Assembly: GCA_910584585.1 (NCBI GenBank)
Contig: CAJUBP010000014.1
Coordinates: 1-64,000, forward strand
Length of the DNA: 64,000 bases
Direction of reading: 5' to 3'
From: an uncultured Lachnospiraceae bacterium
Lineage (GTDB): Bacteria; Bacillota; Clostridia; Lachnospirales; Lachnospiraceae
How positions within the stretch are numbered: the first letter of the stretch is position 1; the number at the start of each line of letters is the position of its first letter. The notes beneath the pieces are model-generated. The model worked only from the letters and a program-made list of their open reading frames with translations. It was not told where the DNA came from and ran no database searches. Shown here in pieces: positions 42,724 to 52,666 of the stretch. A program made the translations under genes and the position numbers.

Positions 42724-44646
42724 AAGGAAAGATTCGTGATATTCCCCATAACATCCCTTGGTCTTGCGCTTGACTTCATACAATGCTTCATCTGCCTGAG
42801 ACAGAAGCTCATGAATGCTGCTGTAAGGATCGGCAGTTTGGGCAAATCCGCTGGAAGCGCTGATGATTTTGGATTGATCCGGTCCAAGGGATACCGGATG
42901 CTCTTTCAGGGCGTCATAAAATTCATCTAAATAATGGATAATTTCTTCCCGGCTGCCGCAGCCGAAGATCATCATGCAGAACTCGTCCCCCGAGCGCCTT
43001 GCCGTCAGGAAATGTTCTTTGGGCATAGACTGCATGACGGATGAAAAGCTTTGCAGGTAGACATCGCCTATATCATGGCCGTAAGTGTCGTTGATGGACT
43101 TAAAATAATCCAGATCCATCATAACAACGGCGCAGATTTGGCCGTCAGGCATGTCTTGCAATGTTTTCGAGGCGAGCTGCTTGAAGTAAGGGAATTTGCA
43201 CAGTCCGGTCAGAAAATCATGGGTATTCTCGTAATGCATCTGCTGTTTTTTCTGAATATCGCTGCTGACATCCAATGCCACCCCCAAATGCTTTCCGGAG
43301 GATTCAGAAATGTGGATGCGGACATACTTAGATTCCCGGATATGGAAAACATCAGTTTCCCCGGGAATAGGATCTGCCATGATCTCACGGATGTACCGGT
43401 CAAACAGAACGGAGTTGCTGAAAAAGCGCTGGGCCATCTGCTCCGGAATATCCAGCAATTCTTTCAGGCCGGAAGTGTTGAATACATGATTCAGGCCCCG
43501 TTCGTATTCAAAGGCGGCAAGGGGAATTCCGCTGATCTCGATAATTGCCGAGATGCGGTCTGTGCTGCTGACGATGCTTTTTACCATAGTATTGATTCCG
43601 CTGCTTAACGCTTCGAATTCCCGGTTCCCGCCGACGTTTACGGCCGTGTCCAGATGGCCGTTGGCAATGGCCGTAAGACTTTCCATAATCTGGTGGATGC
43701 CGTCTACGGCTTTTCGCTTGACTAAATGGTTCAGCATCAGAAGCACCATCGCCTCAATGAGAAAGAGATACAGAAATGTGTTGAAAATCTGTGTCCAGAG
43801 CTTCTCAAAGAGAATATCCCGGGGCAGGGCGGCGCAAATCAGCTTGCCTTCGTAGGCAGTGGCGGTGATGTACATAGTCCTGCCGTTTACGCCTTTACGA
43901 TAAGCTCCTTCTGTGCAGCCGGCTAACTGATCCAACTGATAGCATTCTGCGTCAAAGGGCTGATTTAAGCCGTTAGAGTGTCCCAAAATCGTGCCCGTCG
44001 TGCTGTCTATGATAAAAAATTCTTCTCCCACATCTGCCGGAAATAAGGTAAAAATGGAGTCATAGGTGTTTCTTGCCTCGGCTTCCATCTGCCTGGTTGG
44101 CTTAAAACCCACCTGAACTACGCCTTTTTTGACTTTCCGGGCAACGCCTACGTACTGCATGATTTTGTTTTCAGCTGCATTGGGCTGCGAATCCTGAATT
44201 AAGTAAGCATTTTCGTCGTCGCTTTCCAAAAGGGCGAGAAAAGGCCGGGTCTGCTTATGATCTGCCATATCTATGCCGATATACTGAGAGACAGAACCTG
44301 CCACAATAATCCCATTTTCATCAATGACATGGACTTCGTCTACATTGAGCAGATTGGCAAGATATTTCATTTCCTCTACATCCAGGGATAATTCATCTTC
44401 CTGGTCTAAGACATAAGCGGCGGCTTTGGCCCGGGTCAGGTAATCCTCGTCCAGGTTTTCCCGGATGATGGCAAGTTCTTCCTGGTTCATCTCCAAAGTG
44501 TGGACAATCTGATCCGTCTTGGTTTGAAAGGTATGAAACTGCTGGGACTCTAATGAGTGGAAGGTGAACAAAAAATTGATAAAAAATATCAGTAAAATCG
44601 CAGTTGTCATAATTGCGAAAGTATAGCGGATAAAAATTTTCTGCAT
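42721..44646 (-). CDS. Membrane diguanylate cyclase (Cache-like sensor, HAMP, GGDEF)
   Basis: 641 aa. Two helices (about 10-30 and 290-312) enclose an extracytoplasmic sensor domain like double-Cache, then HAMP (about 312-365), a PAS-like segment (about 370-455) and a C-terminal GGDEF domain with VMMDLDYFKSINDTYGHDIGD and the active loop RSGDEF (conservative G to S change, still cyclase-like). It makes c-di-GMP, opposing the EAL protein at 37-38.9 kb. The stop codon TAG is the outer end of a miniature element, so the last residues may have been trimmed. Confidence 0.9.
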   Translation of the reverse strand: MQKIFIRYTFAIMTTAILLIFFINFLFTFHSLESQQFHTFQTKTDQIVHTLEMNQEELAIIRENLDEDYLTRAKAAAYVLDQEDELSLDVEEMKYLANLLNVDEVHVIDENGIIVAGSVSQYIGIDMADHKQTRPFLALLESDDENAYLIQDSQPNAAENKIMQYVGVARKVKKGVVQVGFKPTRQMEAEARNTYDSIFTLFPADVGEEFFIIDSTTGTILGHSNGLNQPFDAECYQLDQLAGCTEGAYRKGVNGRTMYITATAYEGKLICAALPRDILFEKLWTQIFNTFLYLFLIEAMVLLMLNHLVKRKAVDGIHQIMESLTAIANGHLDTAVNVGGNREFEALSSGINTMVKSIVSSTDRISAIIEISGIPLAAFEYERGLNHVFNTSGLKELLDIPEQMAQRFFSNSVLFDRYIREIMADPIPGETDVFHIRESKYVRIHISESSGKHLGVALDVSSDIQKKQQMHYENTHDFLTGLCKFPYFKQLASKTLQDMPDGQICAVVMMDLDYFKSINDTYGHDIGDVYLQSFSSVMQSMPKEHFLTARRSGDEFCMMIFGCGSREEIIHYLDEFYDALKEHPVSLGPDQSKIISASSGFAQTADPYSSIHELLSQADEALYEVKRKTKGCYGEYHESFL

Positions 44647-44684
44647 GAAAATATCCTCCCATGATTCAAAAAATACTCTTAAGT

Positions 44685-44693
44685 ATTATATCA
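44685..44693 (-). promoter_or_regulatory. Extended -10 promoter of the diguanylate cyclase gene
   Basis: Minus strand TGATATAAT (44693-44685), with no good -35. Confidence 0.5.
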
Positions 44694-44760
44694 TTTTTGG
44701 CGGAATTCAGAGGATTTAATATTGCGCGAAAACGTGTTATTTTGTAACGATGAGGGAAAT

Positions 44761-46053
44761 TTATGAAAATTTGGCGAAAAAAATAATCCAGAATATGCCG
44801 TTTTCTAAAAAACAGTCAATATTGCCGTCTATTTTTTCAGAAAAGGCCAGGATGCTCTGCATTCCAAGGCCGTGATCCGTTCCTTTGCGGCTTTTCGGAA
44901 GGCCGGTGACAGGGTGAAAAACAAGTTCTTCCCGGCATTCATTTTTCATTTGAATCAGCAGGCATTCGTCGCTGCAGCGGATTCTGATATCAATAGACCG
45001 GTTCTCTTTCTCAAAATTTTTCACGCAGATGATTGCGTTTTCAAAGAGATTGGCAATCACTGCGGCAAGCTCGTAATGGTTCACTGGGATCTTTCTGGGA
45101 ATCTGAAGCTCCAGATTTACGCGAATCTGCAGGGATCCGGCTTGTTCCATTAACTTAGAAATAATAGAATTGACAATTAAATTGTCGCAGTGCTTTACGA
45201 TTCTGCTGTCATCTGCCGCAGCGGTGATGTGAGTTGTGATATTGCGGATTTCCCCGTATTTTCCTTCGTCCAGAAGCTGATTAATCATGCCGATGTAGTG
45301 GCGGATGTCATGGCGCAGGATCCGGATGTTTTTTTCGGATTGCTCCACCAGATAGTATTGATCTTCCAGGCCTTTGATATAAGATTCAAAGAGTACGTTT
45401 TTCCAGTAGATGTCCTGTCTCTTGGAATCGCTTTCGATATACCGCAGCATCACAATATAAGATATGAGCATGGTAATCATCAGGCATAGAATTCCCGGAA
45501 TATTGTGGGGTTCTTCCTGCAGCGTATGGGGGAAAAAGGCAAAACAGGAAAAGCTGCAGTAGAAGAAAGAGGGAATCAGGCATAATTCCCACCAGCCTTT
45601 GGAATCGGCGCGTTCATACTGCCTGAGCCAGATCTTATGAATGCTTTTGTAAAGAATGGCCAGGACGGCGGTGTGGATCAGAAAATTTCCCGCCAGAGAA
45701 ATCGGGATATTGTGGGTATAAAGATAGAGGATAGAAGCGGTGACGCTTCCGATTATAGTGTAATTAGAGGCGCTTAATCCGAGAAACAGAACTTTGCTGC
45801 TGATTTTAGAAGCCAGAAAAAGACCTGTAGACTGGGTCACAATAATTTGAAAAATTGTGACCAGCAGGTAACAGAGATCACTGTCCGGAAAAATATTCAG
45901 TTTCAGAATGTCAGCGCAGCAAAGAAGCAGGAAGGAAATCAGGTAGATCATCCGGGAGGCTGTTTTAGAGTAACGGCGGGGAATAAACAGGTAGATAAAC
46001 AGCATTAAAAATATATGACTGATCAGATAAGATAAATTATTAAAATAGTCCAT
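44761..46053 (-). CDS. AgrC/GHKL-type sensor histidine kinase
   Basis: 430 aa. Six or seven hydrophobic helices (about 5-205), then a dimerisation segment with the phospho-His in ILRHDIRHYIGMINQLL (about 252) and a GHKL ATPase with N-box NLFENAIICVKNF and GLGMQSI. Typical of kinases reading peptide or small-molecule signals with a LytTR regulator, which is the next gene upstream. No peptide precursor (AgrD/AgrB-like) is seen nearby. Confidence 0.92.
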   Translation of the reverse strand: MDYFNNLSYLISHIFLMLFIYLFIPRRYSKTASRMIYLISFLLLCCADILKLNIFPDSDLCYLLVTIFQIIVTQSTGLFLASKISSKVLFLGLSASNYTIIGSVTASILYLYTHNIPISLAGNFLIHTAVLAILYKSIHKIWLRQYERADSKGWWELCLIPSFFYCSFSCFAFFPHTLQEEPHNIPGILCLMITMLISYIVMLRYIESDSKRQDIYWKNVLFESYIKGLEDQYYLVEQSEKNIRILRHDIRHYIGMINQLLDEGKYGEIRNITTHITAAADDSRIVKHCDNLIVNSIISKLMEQAGSLQIRVNLELQIPRKIPVNHYELAAVIANLFENAIICVKNFEKENRSIDIRIRCSDECLLIQMKNECREELVFHPVTGLPKSRKGTDHGLGMQSILAFSEKIDGNIDCFLENGIFWIIFFAKFS

Positions 46054-46061
46054 GTTTCCCC

Positions 46062-46796
46062 CTACCTGTAATGCGATGAAATAAACAGGAGATACTGCCT
46101 CTTTACATTTGCCGTGTTCTTTTTGCTGATGGGAATGTCTGCGCCGCTGTCCATAATGATGCTGCTGCCGTCTAACTTCCTCACATAACTGAAATTAATG
46201 AGAAAGGATTTGTGAACCTGCATAAAGCATTTGTCCAAAATAAGATCTTTGATTTCGTCATCAAAAGATTTCCGGATAAAAATACTGGTTATGACGGTAT
46301 TGTCAGTCAAATGGACGCGAAGCATCCTGGAAGCGTTCTCGATATATTCAATTTTGGAATATGGAACAGACACCAGCCCGTCCTTGGTTTTCACCGGAAA
46401 AATAGGATCTTCCGTATTCTGCCGGTGGTGAAGCGCATAGGTTAAAGCTTCAAAAAAAGGTTCTTCCTGCACCGGCTTCAAGAGATATCTCAGGGCGTGA
46501 ACGCCGTAAGCGTCCAGGGCGAACTCGTCGGAGGAAGTGGTGTAAATAATGGCAGCCCGGCTGCCGGAATGTTTTAGAAGACTTCCAATTTCAATGCCGG
46601 TGGTTCCCGCCATGATAATATCCAGGATATAAATGTCAGACAGATAGTTTCCCTCTATTTTCCTGAAGAGGAGCGAGGGATTCGTATAGGAGTCCAGTTC
46701 GAAGTCACTTCCCGGATAAAGAGTCTTGTAACTGGAGATCAACTGCTTTATTCTTGTCAGGTCTTTCATGTTGTCGTCGCAGATTGTAATTTTCAT
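46062..46796 (-). CDS. LytTR-family response regulator
   Basis: 244 aa. Receiver domain with acidic patch and phospho-Asp in YILDIIMAGTTGIEIG (about 56) and Lys in YLLKPVQEEPF; LytTR DNA-binding domain (about 140-244) with VSVPYSKIEYIENASRMLRVHL and FMQVHKSFLINFSYVRKLDG. Partner of the GHKL kinase, 8 bases apart. Family members bind paired direct repeats upstream of their targets. Confidence 0.95.
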   Translation of the reverse strand: MKITICDDNMKDLTRIKQLISSYKTLYPGSDFELDSYTNPSLLFRKIEGNYLSDIYILDIIMAGTTGIEIGSLLKHSGSRAAIIYTTSSDEFALDAYGVHALRYLLKPVQEEPFFEALTYALHHRQNTEDPIFPVKTKDGLVSVPYSKIEYIENASRMLRVHLTDNTVITSIFIRKSFDDEIKDLILDKCFMQVHKSFLINFSYVRKLDGSSIIMDSGADIPISKKNTANVKRQYLLFISSHYR

Positions 46797-46828
46797 GTAT
46801 TTTTCCTCAAAAAAATCAATTTGTCGAT

Positions 46829-46857
46829 ATTATAATACAGGTTTTGACAAAAAGCAA
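46829..46857 (-). promoter_or_regulatory. Promoter of the LytTR two-component operon
   Basis: Minus strand TTGCTT (46857-46852), 17-bp spacer, TATAAT (46834-46829). A near-palindrome TTGTC...GACAA overlaps the -10 region and spacer and might be an operator. Confidence 0.6.
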
Positions 46858-47036
46858 GTAAATAGTAAATGTTTACTTAGCAAGCGTTTTTGGGCCTGTG
46901 ATCTTGAAAAACGAAAAAATAAGTTTTCATTCTGCTGATTTTGTGGTAAAATACACTCTGATTGCAGTACAGTGTTTGAAAAAGAAGAATCCGAAGAAAG
47001 GGAGATAAGGAATAGCCTTATTTTGTGGAAGAAAAG

Positions 47037-48356
47037 ATGACAAAAGTAGTAAAATTCGGCGGAAGTTCACTGGCAAGCGCCGGCCAGTTTGCCAAGGTTG
47101 GAAAAATTATCCGTTCTGACGAGAGCCGCAGATATGTGGTGCCCAGCGCGCCGGGGAAGCGCAACGCTAAGGATACGAAAGTGACAGATATGTTGTACCA
47201 GTGTTACGGGCTGGCGGAAGCGGAAGAAAAATTTACGCCGCTGCTGAAAAAGATTCAGGAGCGGTATGACGCCATAATCAACGGGCTGAATATGAACTTT
47301 TCCCTGAGCAAAGAATTTGAAATTATAGCGGACAATTTCAGGAAAAAAGCAGGGGCGGATTACGCGGCTTCCCGGGGAGAGTATTTAAACGGAATTATTA
47401 TGGCAAACTACCTGGGCTTCGAATTCATTGATGCCGCGGAGGTGATAGTGTTTAAAGAAAACGGGGAGTTTGACGCGGATAAGACCGATGAGATTTTGTC
47501 CCGGAGGCTGAAAGAATGCGAATACGCAGTGATTCCCGGGTTCTATGGGGCCAAAGAAGACGGTACAGTGAAGACTTTTTCCAGAGGCGGTTCCGATATC
47601 ACCGGTTCCATTGTGGCAAAGGCGGTGCGGGCGGACATTTATGAGAACTGGACGGATGTCTCGGGATTTCTGATTGCGGATCCCAGAATCATTGAGAATC
47701 CGGAAGTGATCAAGGTGATTACTTACCGGGAGCTCAGGGAGCTTTCTTATATGGGAGCTACCGTGCTTCATGAGGACGCGGTATTTCCGGTGCGCAAGGA
47801 GGGAATTCCCATTAATATCCGCAATACCAACGCGCCGGAGGACGAGGGAACGCTGATTGTGGAGAGCACCTGCAGGCAGCCGGATTATACGATTACCGGA
47901 ATTGCAGGGAAGAAAGGCTTTGTGGCGGTCAATATTGATAAGGACATGATGAACTCGGAAGTTGGATTCGGCAGAAAGGTACTGTCAGCCTTTGAAGAGC
48001 ATGGAATTTCCTTTGAGCATGTGCCTTCCGGCATTGACACAATGACGGTGTTTGTCCATCAGGAGGAATTTGAGGGGAAAGAACAGCAGGTGTTGTCGGC
48101 GATCCATCGTCTGGCGAAGCCGGACAGCATTGATCTGGAAGGCAATCTGGCTTTGATTGCCGTGGTGGGACGGGGCATGAAGTCCACCAGGGGAACAGCA
48201 GGGAGAATCTTTTCCGCCCTTGCCCATGTGAACGTGAATGTGAAAATGATCGATCAGGGATCCAGCGAGCTGAATATTATCATCGGCGTGCAGAACAGTG
48301 ATTTTGAAGAGGCGATCCGCGCCATTTACAATATCTTTGTGGTGACGCAGATTTAA
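47037..48356 (+). CDS. lysC: Aspartate kinase with ACT domains
   Basis: 439 aa from the ATG at 47037 (GGAAG upstream); a GTG at 47025 is the alternative. KVVKFGGSSLASAGQFAKV at the N-terminus, a Ser/Asp-rich substrate loop (RGGSDITGSIVAKAV) and two C-terminal ACT domains (about 300-439) for amino-acid feedback. It makes aspartyl phosphate for lysine, threonine and methionine. A small hairpin ATAAGG...CCTTAT with TTTT (47005-47024) lies just before the ribosome binding site. No lysine riboswitch is seen in the 230-base leader. Confidence 0.92.
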   Translation: MTKVVKFGGSSLASAGQFAKVGKIIRSDESRRYVVPSAPGKRNAKDTKVTDMLYQCYGLAEAEEKFTPLLKKIQERYDAIINGLNMNFSLSKEFEIIADNFRKKAGADYAASRGEYLNGIIMANYLGFEFIDAAEVIVFKENGEFDADKTDEILSRRLKECEYAVIPGFYGAKEDGTVKTFSRGGSDITGSIVAKAVRADIYENWTDVSGFLIADPRIIENPEVIKVITYRELRELSYMGATVLHEDAVFPVRKEGIPINIRNTNAPEDEGTLIVESTCRQPDYTITGIAGKKGFVAVNIDKDMMNSEVGFGRKVLSAFEEHGISFEHVPSGIDTMTVFVHQEEFEGKEQQVLSAIHRLAKPDSIDLEGNLALIAVVGRGMKSTRGTAGRIFSALAHVNVNVKMIDQGSSELNIIIGVQNSDFEEAIRAIYNIFVVTQI

Positions 48357-48377
48357 AATTCGGTATGAGGAACGAAT

Positions 48378-51173
48378 ATGGAAAATGGAATGTTTGATGA
48401 AAATATCAGAATGAACCATATCCTTTATGACGCAAAAGTTGGGCTGTGGTCTATCGAGATGGAAGAAGGCAGACCGGAACGGATGTACGCGGATCGGGCC
48501 ATGTTGGAACTGCTGGGGCTTGAGGGGATTCCGACGCCGGAGGAATGTTATGTTCACTGGCACAGCAGGATCGAAAGATCTGCTTTGGGATTGGTACAAA
48601 AGGCGATAGACACCATGGCCCAGGGCCAGCACGGAGAGGTCAGCTATGGCTGGCATCATCCCAAAGCGGGAAAAACGTATGTGCGCTGCGGAGGGACGCT
48701 GGATCAGGATTATGCCGGGGGCCTTCGGTTCCGGGGATACCATCAGGATATTTCGGAGATGGTTTCCCTGAAAAAAGAAACGGAGCAATTGCGCAGCTTT
48801 AACGAGTCTATGCTGGCCTCTTTGAAAGACTTGTATTTTTCTGTGATGATGCTGAACCTAGACAAGGGCAAGGTTTATCCCCTTCATCTCACGAAAGAAG
48901 GAGAAACTGTTTTTTCAGAAGAAACGGCCTTAGACACCGTGGTATGGAACATGGTGCGGCATTATCATCCTCAGGATCGGGAACAGCTTCAGAAGGAGAT
49001 CAGCCTGGAAAATCTGCAGCAGCAGCTGGAACAGGGAAAAAGAAAATTTATTCGGGAATACCGCAGGAAGATAGAAGGAGAATACCGGTGGGTCAGCTTT
49101 ACCTGTTATTTTATCGCGAAAACTCCCAGAGATCGCAGAGTACTGATTGCGATTCAGGATATTGACGAGCAGAAAAAACAGGAAAAGGAATATCAGAAAT
49201 ATTTGGAAAACCGTTACGAAGGAAATATGGAAATCCTTCGTATGTCTTTAAAAAATACAAATATTTTTGAATATTTTTATTATCCCAAGGAGGGAAAGAT
49301 CCTGCTGCCGGAAAAAACAGCCCGCTATTACGGATGCAAAGAGGAATATCTGGATATAAAACATGATTTTGCAAAAGATTTGGTGGATCCGGAATATTAT
49401 GAGCTGTTCTGCCGGGTGCATGAATTTATCCGTGACGGGGGAAAGAATGACTACTTTTATTACAGCGCCAGGCAGGGAAAATTCTGGTGTAAGTGCAGTA
49501 TTTCCAGTGTGAGATTCAACGAGTGGGGGAATACTGTATTTGCGGTCGGAATTATCGAAGATTTAACCAGGCAGCGGGCGATGGAGCTGGAGAATGAAAG
49601 GTATCAGTCTCTATATAAGTTCACGGTGGACTCAGAATATGACGGAATCGGCATTATTGATGTGAACAGCGGCAATACGGAAGTGAAGATTGCAAAGCAT
49701 ATCAATCCCAGAAGAACCATCAGCCAGGGAGATTTTGAAGAGATCAAGGCCCGCTTTATCGACTTGTTTATCTGCCGGGAGGACAGAGAATTTTTCCAAA
49801 GCCAGGTGACGCTGACGGGGATCCTGCAGCGATTGGAGCAGACCCAGGAGGCGGCGCAGTATTATTTTACAGGAAATGAGGAATGCAAAAACCGCCATAA
49901 GCTGGTGACGATCCGTTATTTTGATGAAAAGCATACGAAATTATTTGTCTGCGTCCGGGATATTGAGCAGCAGACACAGCTGGAAGCGGACAATAAAGCG
50001 GCACTGCAGAAGGCCTTTGAATCGGCGGAACAGGCAAACCGGGCCAAAAGCGAATTCTTAAGCAAAATGAGCCATGACATCCGCACGCCCATGAACGCCA
50101 TTGTGGGGATGTCAGCCATTGCGGAGGCGAATATCGACGACAAAGAGCGGGTGTTAGACTGCCTGAATAAGATAAGGATTGCCAGCCATCACCTGACCAA
50201 TCTGGTCAATGAAGTGCTGGACATGAGCCGGATTGAAAGCGGTAAAATGAATCTTGTCACCGAAGATTTTGATCTGGCGGAGCTGGTGGAAGAAGTCATG
50301 GCCATCTTCCAGACGAAAGCGGAGGAAAAACAGCAGAAGCTCTCCCTGGACATGAAGGTAAAAAACCGGAAAGTGATGGGAGACAATCTGAGCCTGCAGA
50401 AAGTGTTTCACAACATTCTGGGAAATGCGGTAAAATATACTCAAATAGGCGGACAGGTCCGGTTTCAGGTGGAGGAGCTGCCGTCGCTGCATCAGAATTA
50501 CGGATATTACCGGTTTACCATTGCGGATAACGGGTTCGGCATGTCGGAGGATTTTCAGCAGAAGCTGTTCGAGCCCTTTGAGCGTTCCGGGGATCCCCGG
50601 GTGGAAAGCATAGAGGGCACCGGCCTTGGCATGCCCATCGCCTATAATCTGATTCAGCTGATGAAGGGCGATATCCAGGTGGAAAGTGAACTGAACAAAG
50701 GCACAAAATTTATCATTACGCTGTTTCTGCCCCTGCAGAGCGAAGGGGAGGAAATACAGGAAGAGCGGGTCGATGAAACAATGGCTTCTTTCCCGGGCAG
50801 ACGGGTGCTGCTGGTGGAGGACAACGAGTTAAATATAGAAATCGCAATGGAAATCCTGAAAATGTTCGAATTGGAAGTGACGCTGGCCTCCAATGGAAAA
50901 GAAGCGGTTGAACTATATCAGAGCCGGGAGGCAGGCTGGTTTGACATTGTATTTATGGATATTCAGATGCCGGTGATGGACGGCTATACAGCGGCAAAAG
51001 CCATCCGCGACAGCGGCCGGGAAGATGCCGGAAGCATTCCGATTGTGGCAATGACAGCCAATGCTTTTTCTGAGGATGTGCAGAAAGCGATACATACGGG
51101 AATGAATGATCATTTGGCAAAGCCCATTGACATTCAGCTTCTGGTTAAGATATTGACGAAATGGCTGTCTTAG
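48378..51173 (+). CDS. Hybrid sensor histidine kinase with PAS domains and a receiver
   Basis: 931 aa, no clear membrane segment. At least three PAS-like modules (about 10-135, 140-260, 280-400; the first two carry RYHQDIS and AIQDIDEQ-type ends), then a coiled coil, HisKA with FLSKMSHDIRTPMNAIVGMS (His about 563), HATPase with NILGNAVKYT and GTGLGMPIAYNL, and a C-terminal receiver (about 805-931) with VLLVEDNELNIEIA, DIVFMDIQMPVMDGY and a Lys in HLAKPID. A BarA/TorS-like relay that probably passes phosphate through an HPt protein elsewhere. The gene lies 21 bases after lysC. Confidence 0.92.
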   Translation: MENGMFDENIRMNHILYDAKVGLWSIEMEEGRPERMYADRAMLELLGLEGIPTPEECYVHWHSRIERSALGLVQKAIDTMAQGQHGEVSYGWHHPKAGKTYVRCGGTLDQDYAGGLRFRGYHQDISEMVSLKKETEQLRSFNESMLASLKDLYFSVMMLNLDKGKVYPLHLTKEGETVFSEETALDTVVWNMVRHYHPQDREQLQKEISLENLQQQLEQGKRKFIREYRRKIEGEYRWVSFTCYFIAKTPRDRRVLIAIQDIDEQKKQEKEYQKYLENRYEGNMEILRMSLKNTNIFEYFYYPKEGKILLPEKTARYYGCKEEYLDIKHDFAKDLVDPEYYELFCRVHEFIRDGGKNDYFYYSARQGKFWCKCSISSVRFNEWGNTVFAVGIIEDLTRQRAMELENERYQSLYKFTVDSEYDGIGIIDVNSGNTEVKIAKHINPRRTISQGDFEEIKARFIDLFICREDREFFQSQVTLTGILQRLEQTQEAAQYYFTGNEECKNRHKLVTIRYFDEKHTKLFVCVRDIEQQTQLEADNKAALQKAFESAEQANRAKSEFLSKMSHDIRTPMNAIVGMSAIAEANIDDKERVLDCLNKIRIASHHLTNLVNEVLDMSRIESGKMNLVTEDFDLAELVEEVMAIFQTKAEEKQQKLSLDMKVKNRKVMGDNLSLQKVFHNILGNAVKYTQIGGQVRFQVEELPSLHQNYGYYRFTIADNGFGMSEDFQQKLFEPFERSGDPRVESIEGTGLGMPIAYNLIQLMKGDIQVESELNKGTKFIITLFLPLQSEGEEIQEERVDETMASFPGRRVLLVEDNELNIEIAMEILKMFELEVTLASNGKEAVELYQSREAGWFDIVFMDIQMPVMDGYTAAKAIRDSGREDAGSIPIVAMTANAFSEDVQKAIHTGMNDHLAKPIDIQLLVKILTKWLS

Positions 51174-51395
51174 AGCAGCGGATTGCGGGGTTAGCAAAAA
51201 GGCAGTCCAGGGACAGCGGATTATGGGGTTAGCAAAAAGGCAGTCCAGGGACAGCGGATTATGGGGTTAGCAAAATGGCAGCCCTGGAACAGCGGATTAT
51301 GGGGTTAGCAAAAAGGCAGTTCAGGAACAGCGGATTATGGGGTTAGCAAAAAGACTGTCCAGGGACAGCAGATCAGGAGTTTGGCGAAATGGCAG
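51174..51395 (+). repeat. Tandem array of 38-bp units between the hybrid kinase and the acyltransferase
   Basis: Five near-identical 38-bp units (ACAGCGGATTATGGGGTTAG followed by CAAAAAGGCAGTCCAGG) plus a sixth, diverged one whose GGCGAAATGGCAG contains the start codon of the next gene. The last codons of the kinase (GACGAAATGGCTGTCTTAG) resemble the unit's other half. The units carry no unique spacers. Confidence 0.88.
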
Positions 51396-52666
51396 AGAAA
51401 AGAGAAATTAAATGGGATAAACTGGATAATACGGCGCATTTGTTTCCGGTGATTGCAGGAGAAGGCATGAGCAATGTTTACCGTATTTCCGTTATCCTGA
51501 AAGAAGAGGTTCAGCAGGAATTGCTGCAGCAGGCGCTGGAGAAGGTCCTGCCATGGTTTGATATTTTTCGGGTGCGGATGCGTTACGGGGTTTTTTGGTA
51601 TTATTTTGAGACAAATCAGAAGCCGGCGCCGGAGGTAAAGGAGGAATACCGGTATCCCTGCCAGTTTATTTCTCCTAACCGGAACCGAAATTATCTGTTT
51701 CGGGTAAATTTTTATAAAAACAGAATCAATCTGGAGGTTTTTCATGTCCTGACGGACGGCATGGGAGGAATTACTTTTTTGAAAGAGCTGACGTATCAGT
51801 ACCTTCGCCTGGCGCATCCTCCGCTGCGGGAAAAAATGGGGGACGGGCTTTGCAGCGATACTTCCCTGAACCGGGAGGACAGTTATCTGAAAAATTATAA
51901 AAAGAGCCACAAAAAGGGCTACAAAACAGAGCGGGCCTACCATGTAAAAGGAGAGAAGCTAAAGCCTTCGGAACTTGGGGTAATGCACGGCCTGATGCCC
52001 ATTCGAGAGTTAAAAAAGGCCTGCGGCCATTATCAGGTGTCCATCAATGAGTATCTGGTGGCGGCTTTTTTGTGGAGCATTTATCAGGAATGCCTCCATG
52101 GAATGCCCAGCAGGCAGCCCATCACCTCCTGTGTTCCGGTGAATCTGCGGCCCTATTTCGATTCTATCACCATGAAGAATTTTTTCGTAATTGTTTCGGC
52201 GGTGTTTCATCCCCAAAAGGAGAGTTATTCCTTTGATGAGGTGACAGAGATTGTGGCGGAAAGCCTGCGGGGCCAGATTAATCGGGAAAATCTGGAGAAT
52301 CTTTTCGCCTATAATGTGTCAAATGAAAAGAATTTTATTCTGCGGGCAGTTCCGCTGTTTATTAAAAATATTGCCATGCGCTATGTGTACCATACCAGCG
52401 CCCTGGCCAATACTACCACAGTGACCAATATCGGGAACATTCAAGTGAGGGAAGAGTATCGGGATTATATCGAAGGCTTCCGGGCTTTTCTGTCCATGTC
52501 TGAGGGGCAGAACGTTAAGGGAACCATCTGTTCCTATCAGGATACGCTGGTTTTTACCATAACCAGCAATCTGGCGGATGTGTCCGTACAGCGGGGATTT
52601 TTCCGGAGGCTTTCGGAGGATGGGATACCGGTGAAAATAGAGACGAATGGAGTATATGACGAATGA
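51389..52666 (+). CDS. Condensation-fold acyltransferase (alcohol acetyltransferase-like)
   Basis: 425 aa. Start ATGGCAGAG follows AGGAGTTTGGCGAA. Residues 125-135 read EVFHVLTDGMGG, giving the HxxxDG catalytic motif of the CoA-dependent/condensation acyltransferase superfamily (wax ester synthases, PapA, alcohol acetyltransferases). A second conserved region lies at VPVNLRPYFDSITMKNFFV (R-x-x-F type). It would join an acyl group to an alcohol or sugar. The downstream genes (zinc-ribbon DUF6320-like membrane protein and HSL-type esterase) overlap or lie close, so the three form an operon. Substrate unknown. Confidence 0.8.
   Translation: MAEKREIKWDKLDNTAHLFPVIAGEGMSNVYRISVILKEEVQQELLQQALEKVLPWFDIFRVRMRYGVFWYYFETNQKPAPEVKEEYRYPCQFISPNRNRNYLFRVNFYKNRINLEVFHVLTDGMGGITFLKELTYQYLRLAHPPLREKMGDGLCSDTSLNREDSYLKNYKKSHKKGYKTERAYHVKGEKLKPSELGVMHGLMPIRELKKACGHYQVSINEYLVAAFLWSIYQECLHGMPSRQPITSCVPVNLRPYFDSITMKNFFVIVSAVFHPQKESYSFDEVTEIVAESLRGQINRENLENLFAYNVSNEKNFILRAVPLFIKNIAMRYVYHTSALANTTTVTNIGNIQVREEYRDYIEGFRAFLSMSEGQNVKGTICSYQDTLVFTITSNLADVSVQRGFFRRLSEDGIPVKIETNGVYDE

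Noticed and set aside
46797..47036. Lysine riboswitch ahead of aspartate kinase
   Set aside because: The leader is short and I see no five-way junction core; only a small hairpin near the start.
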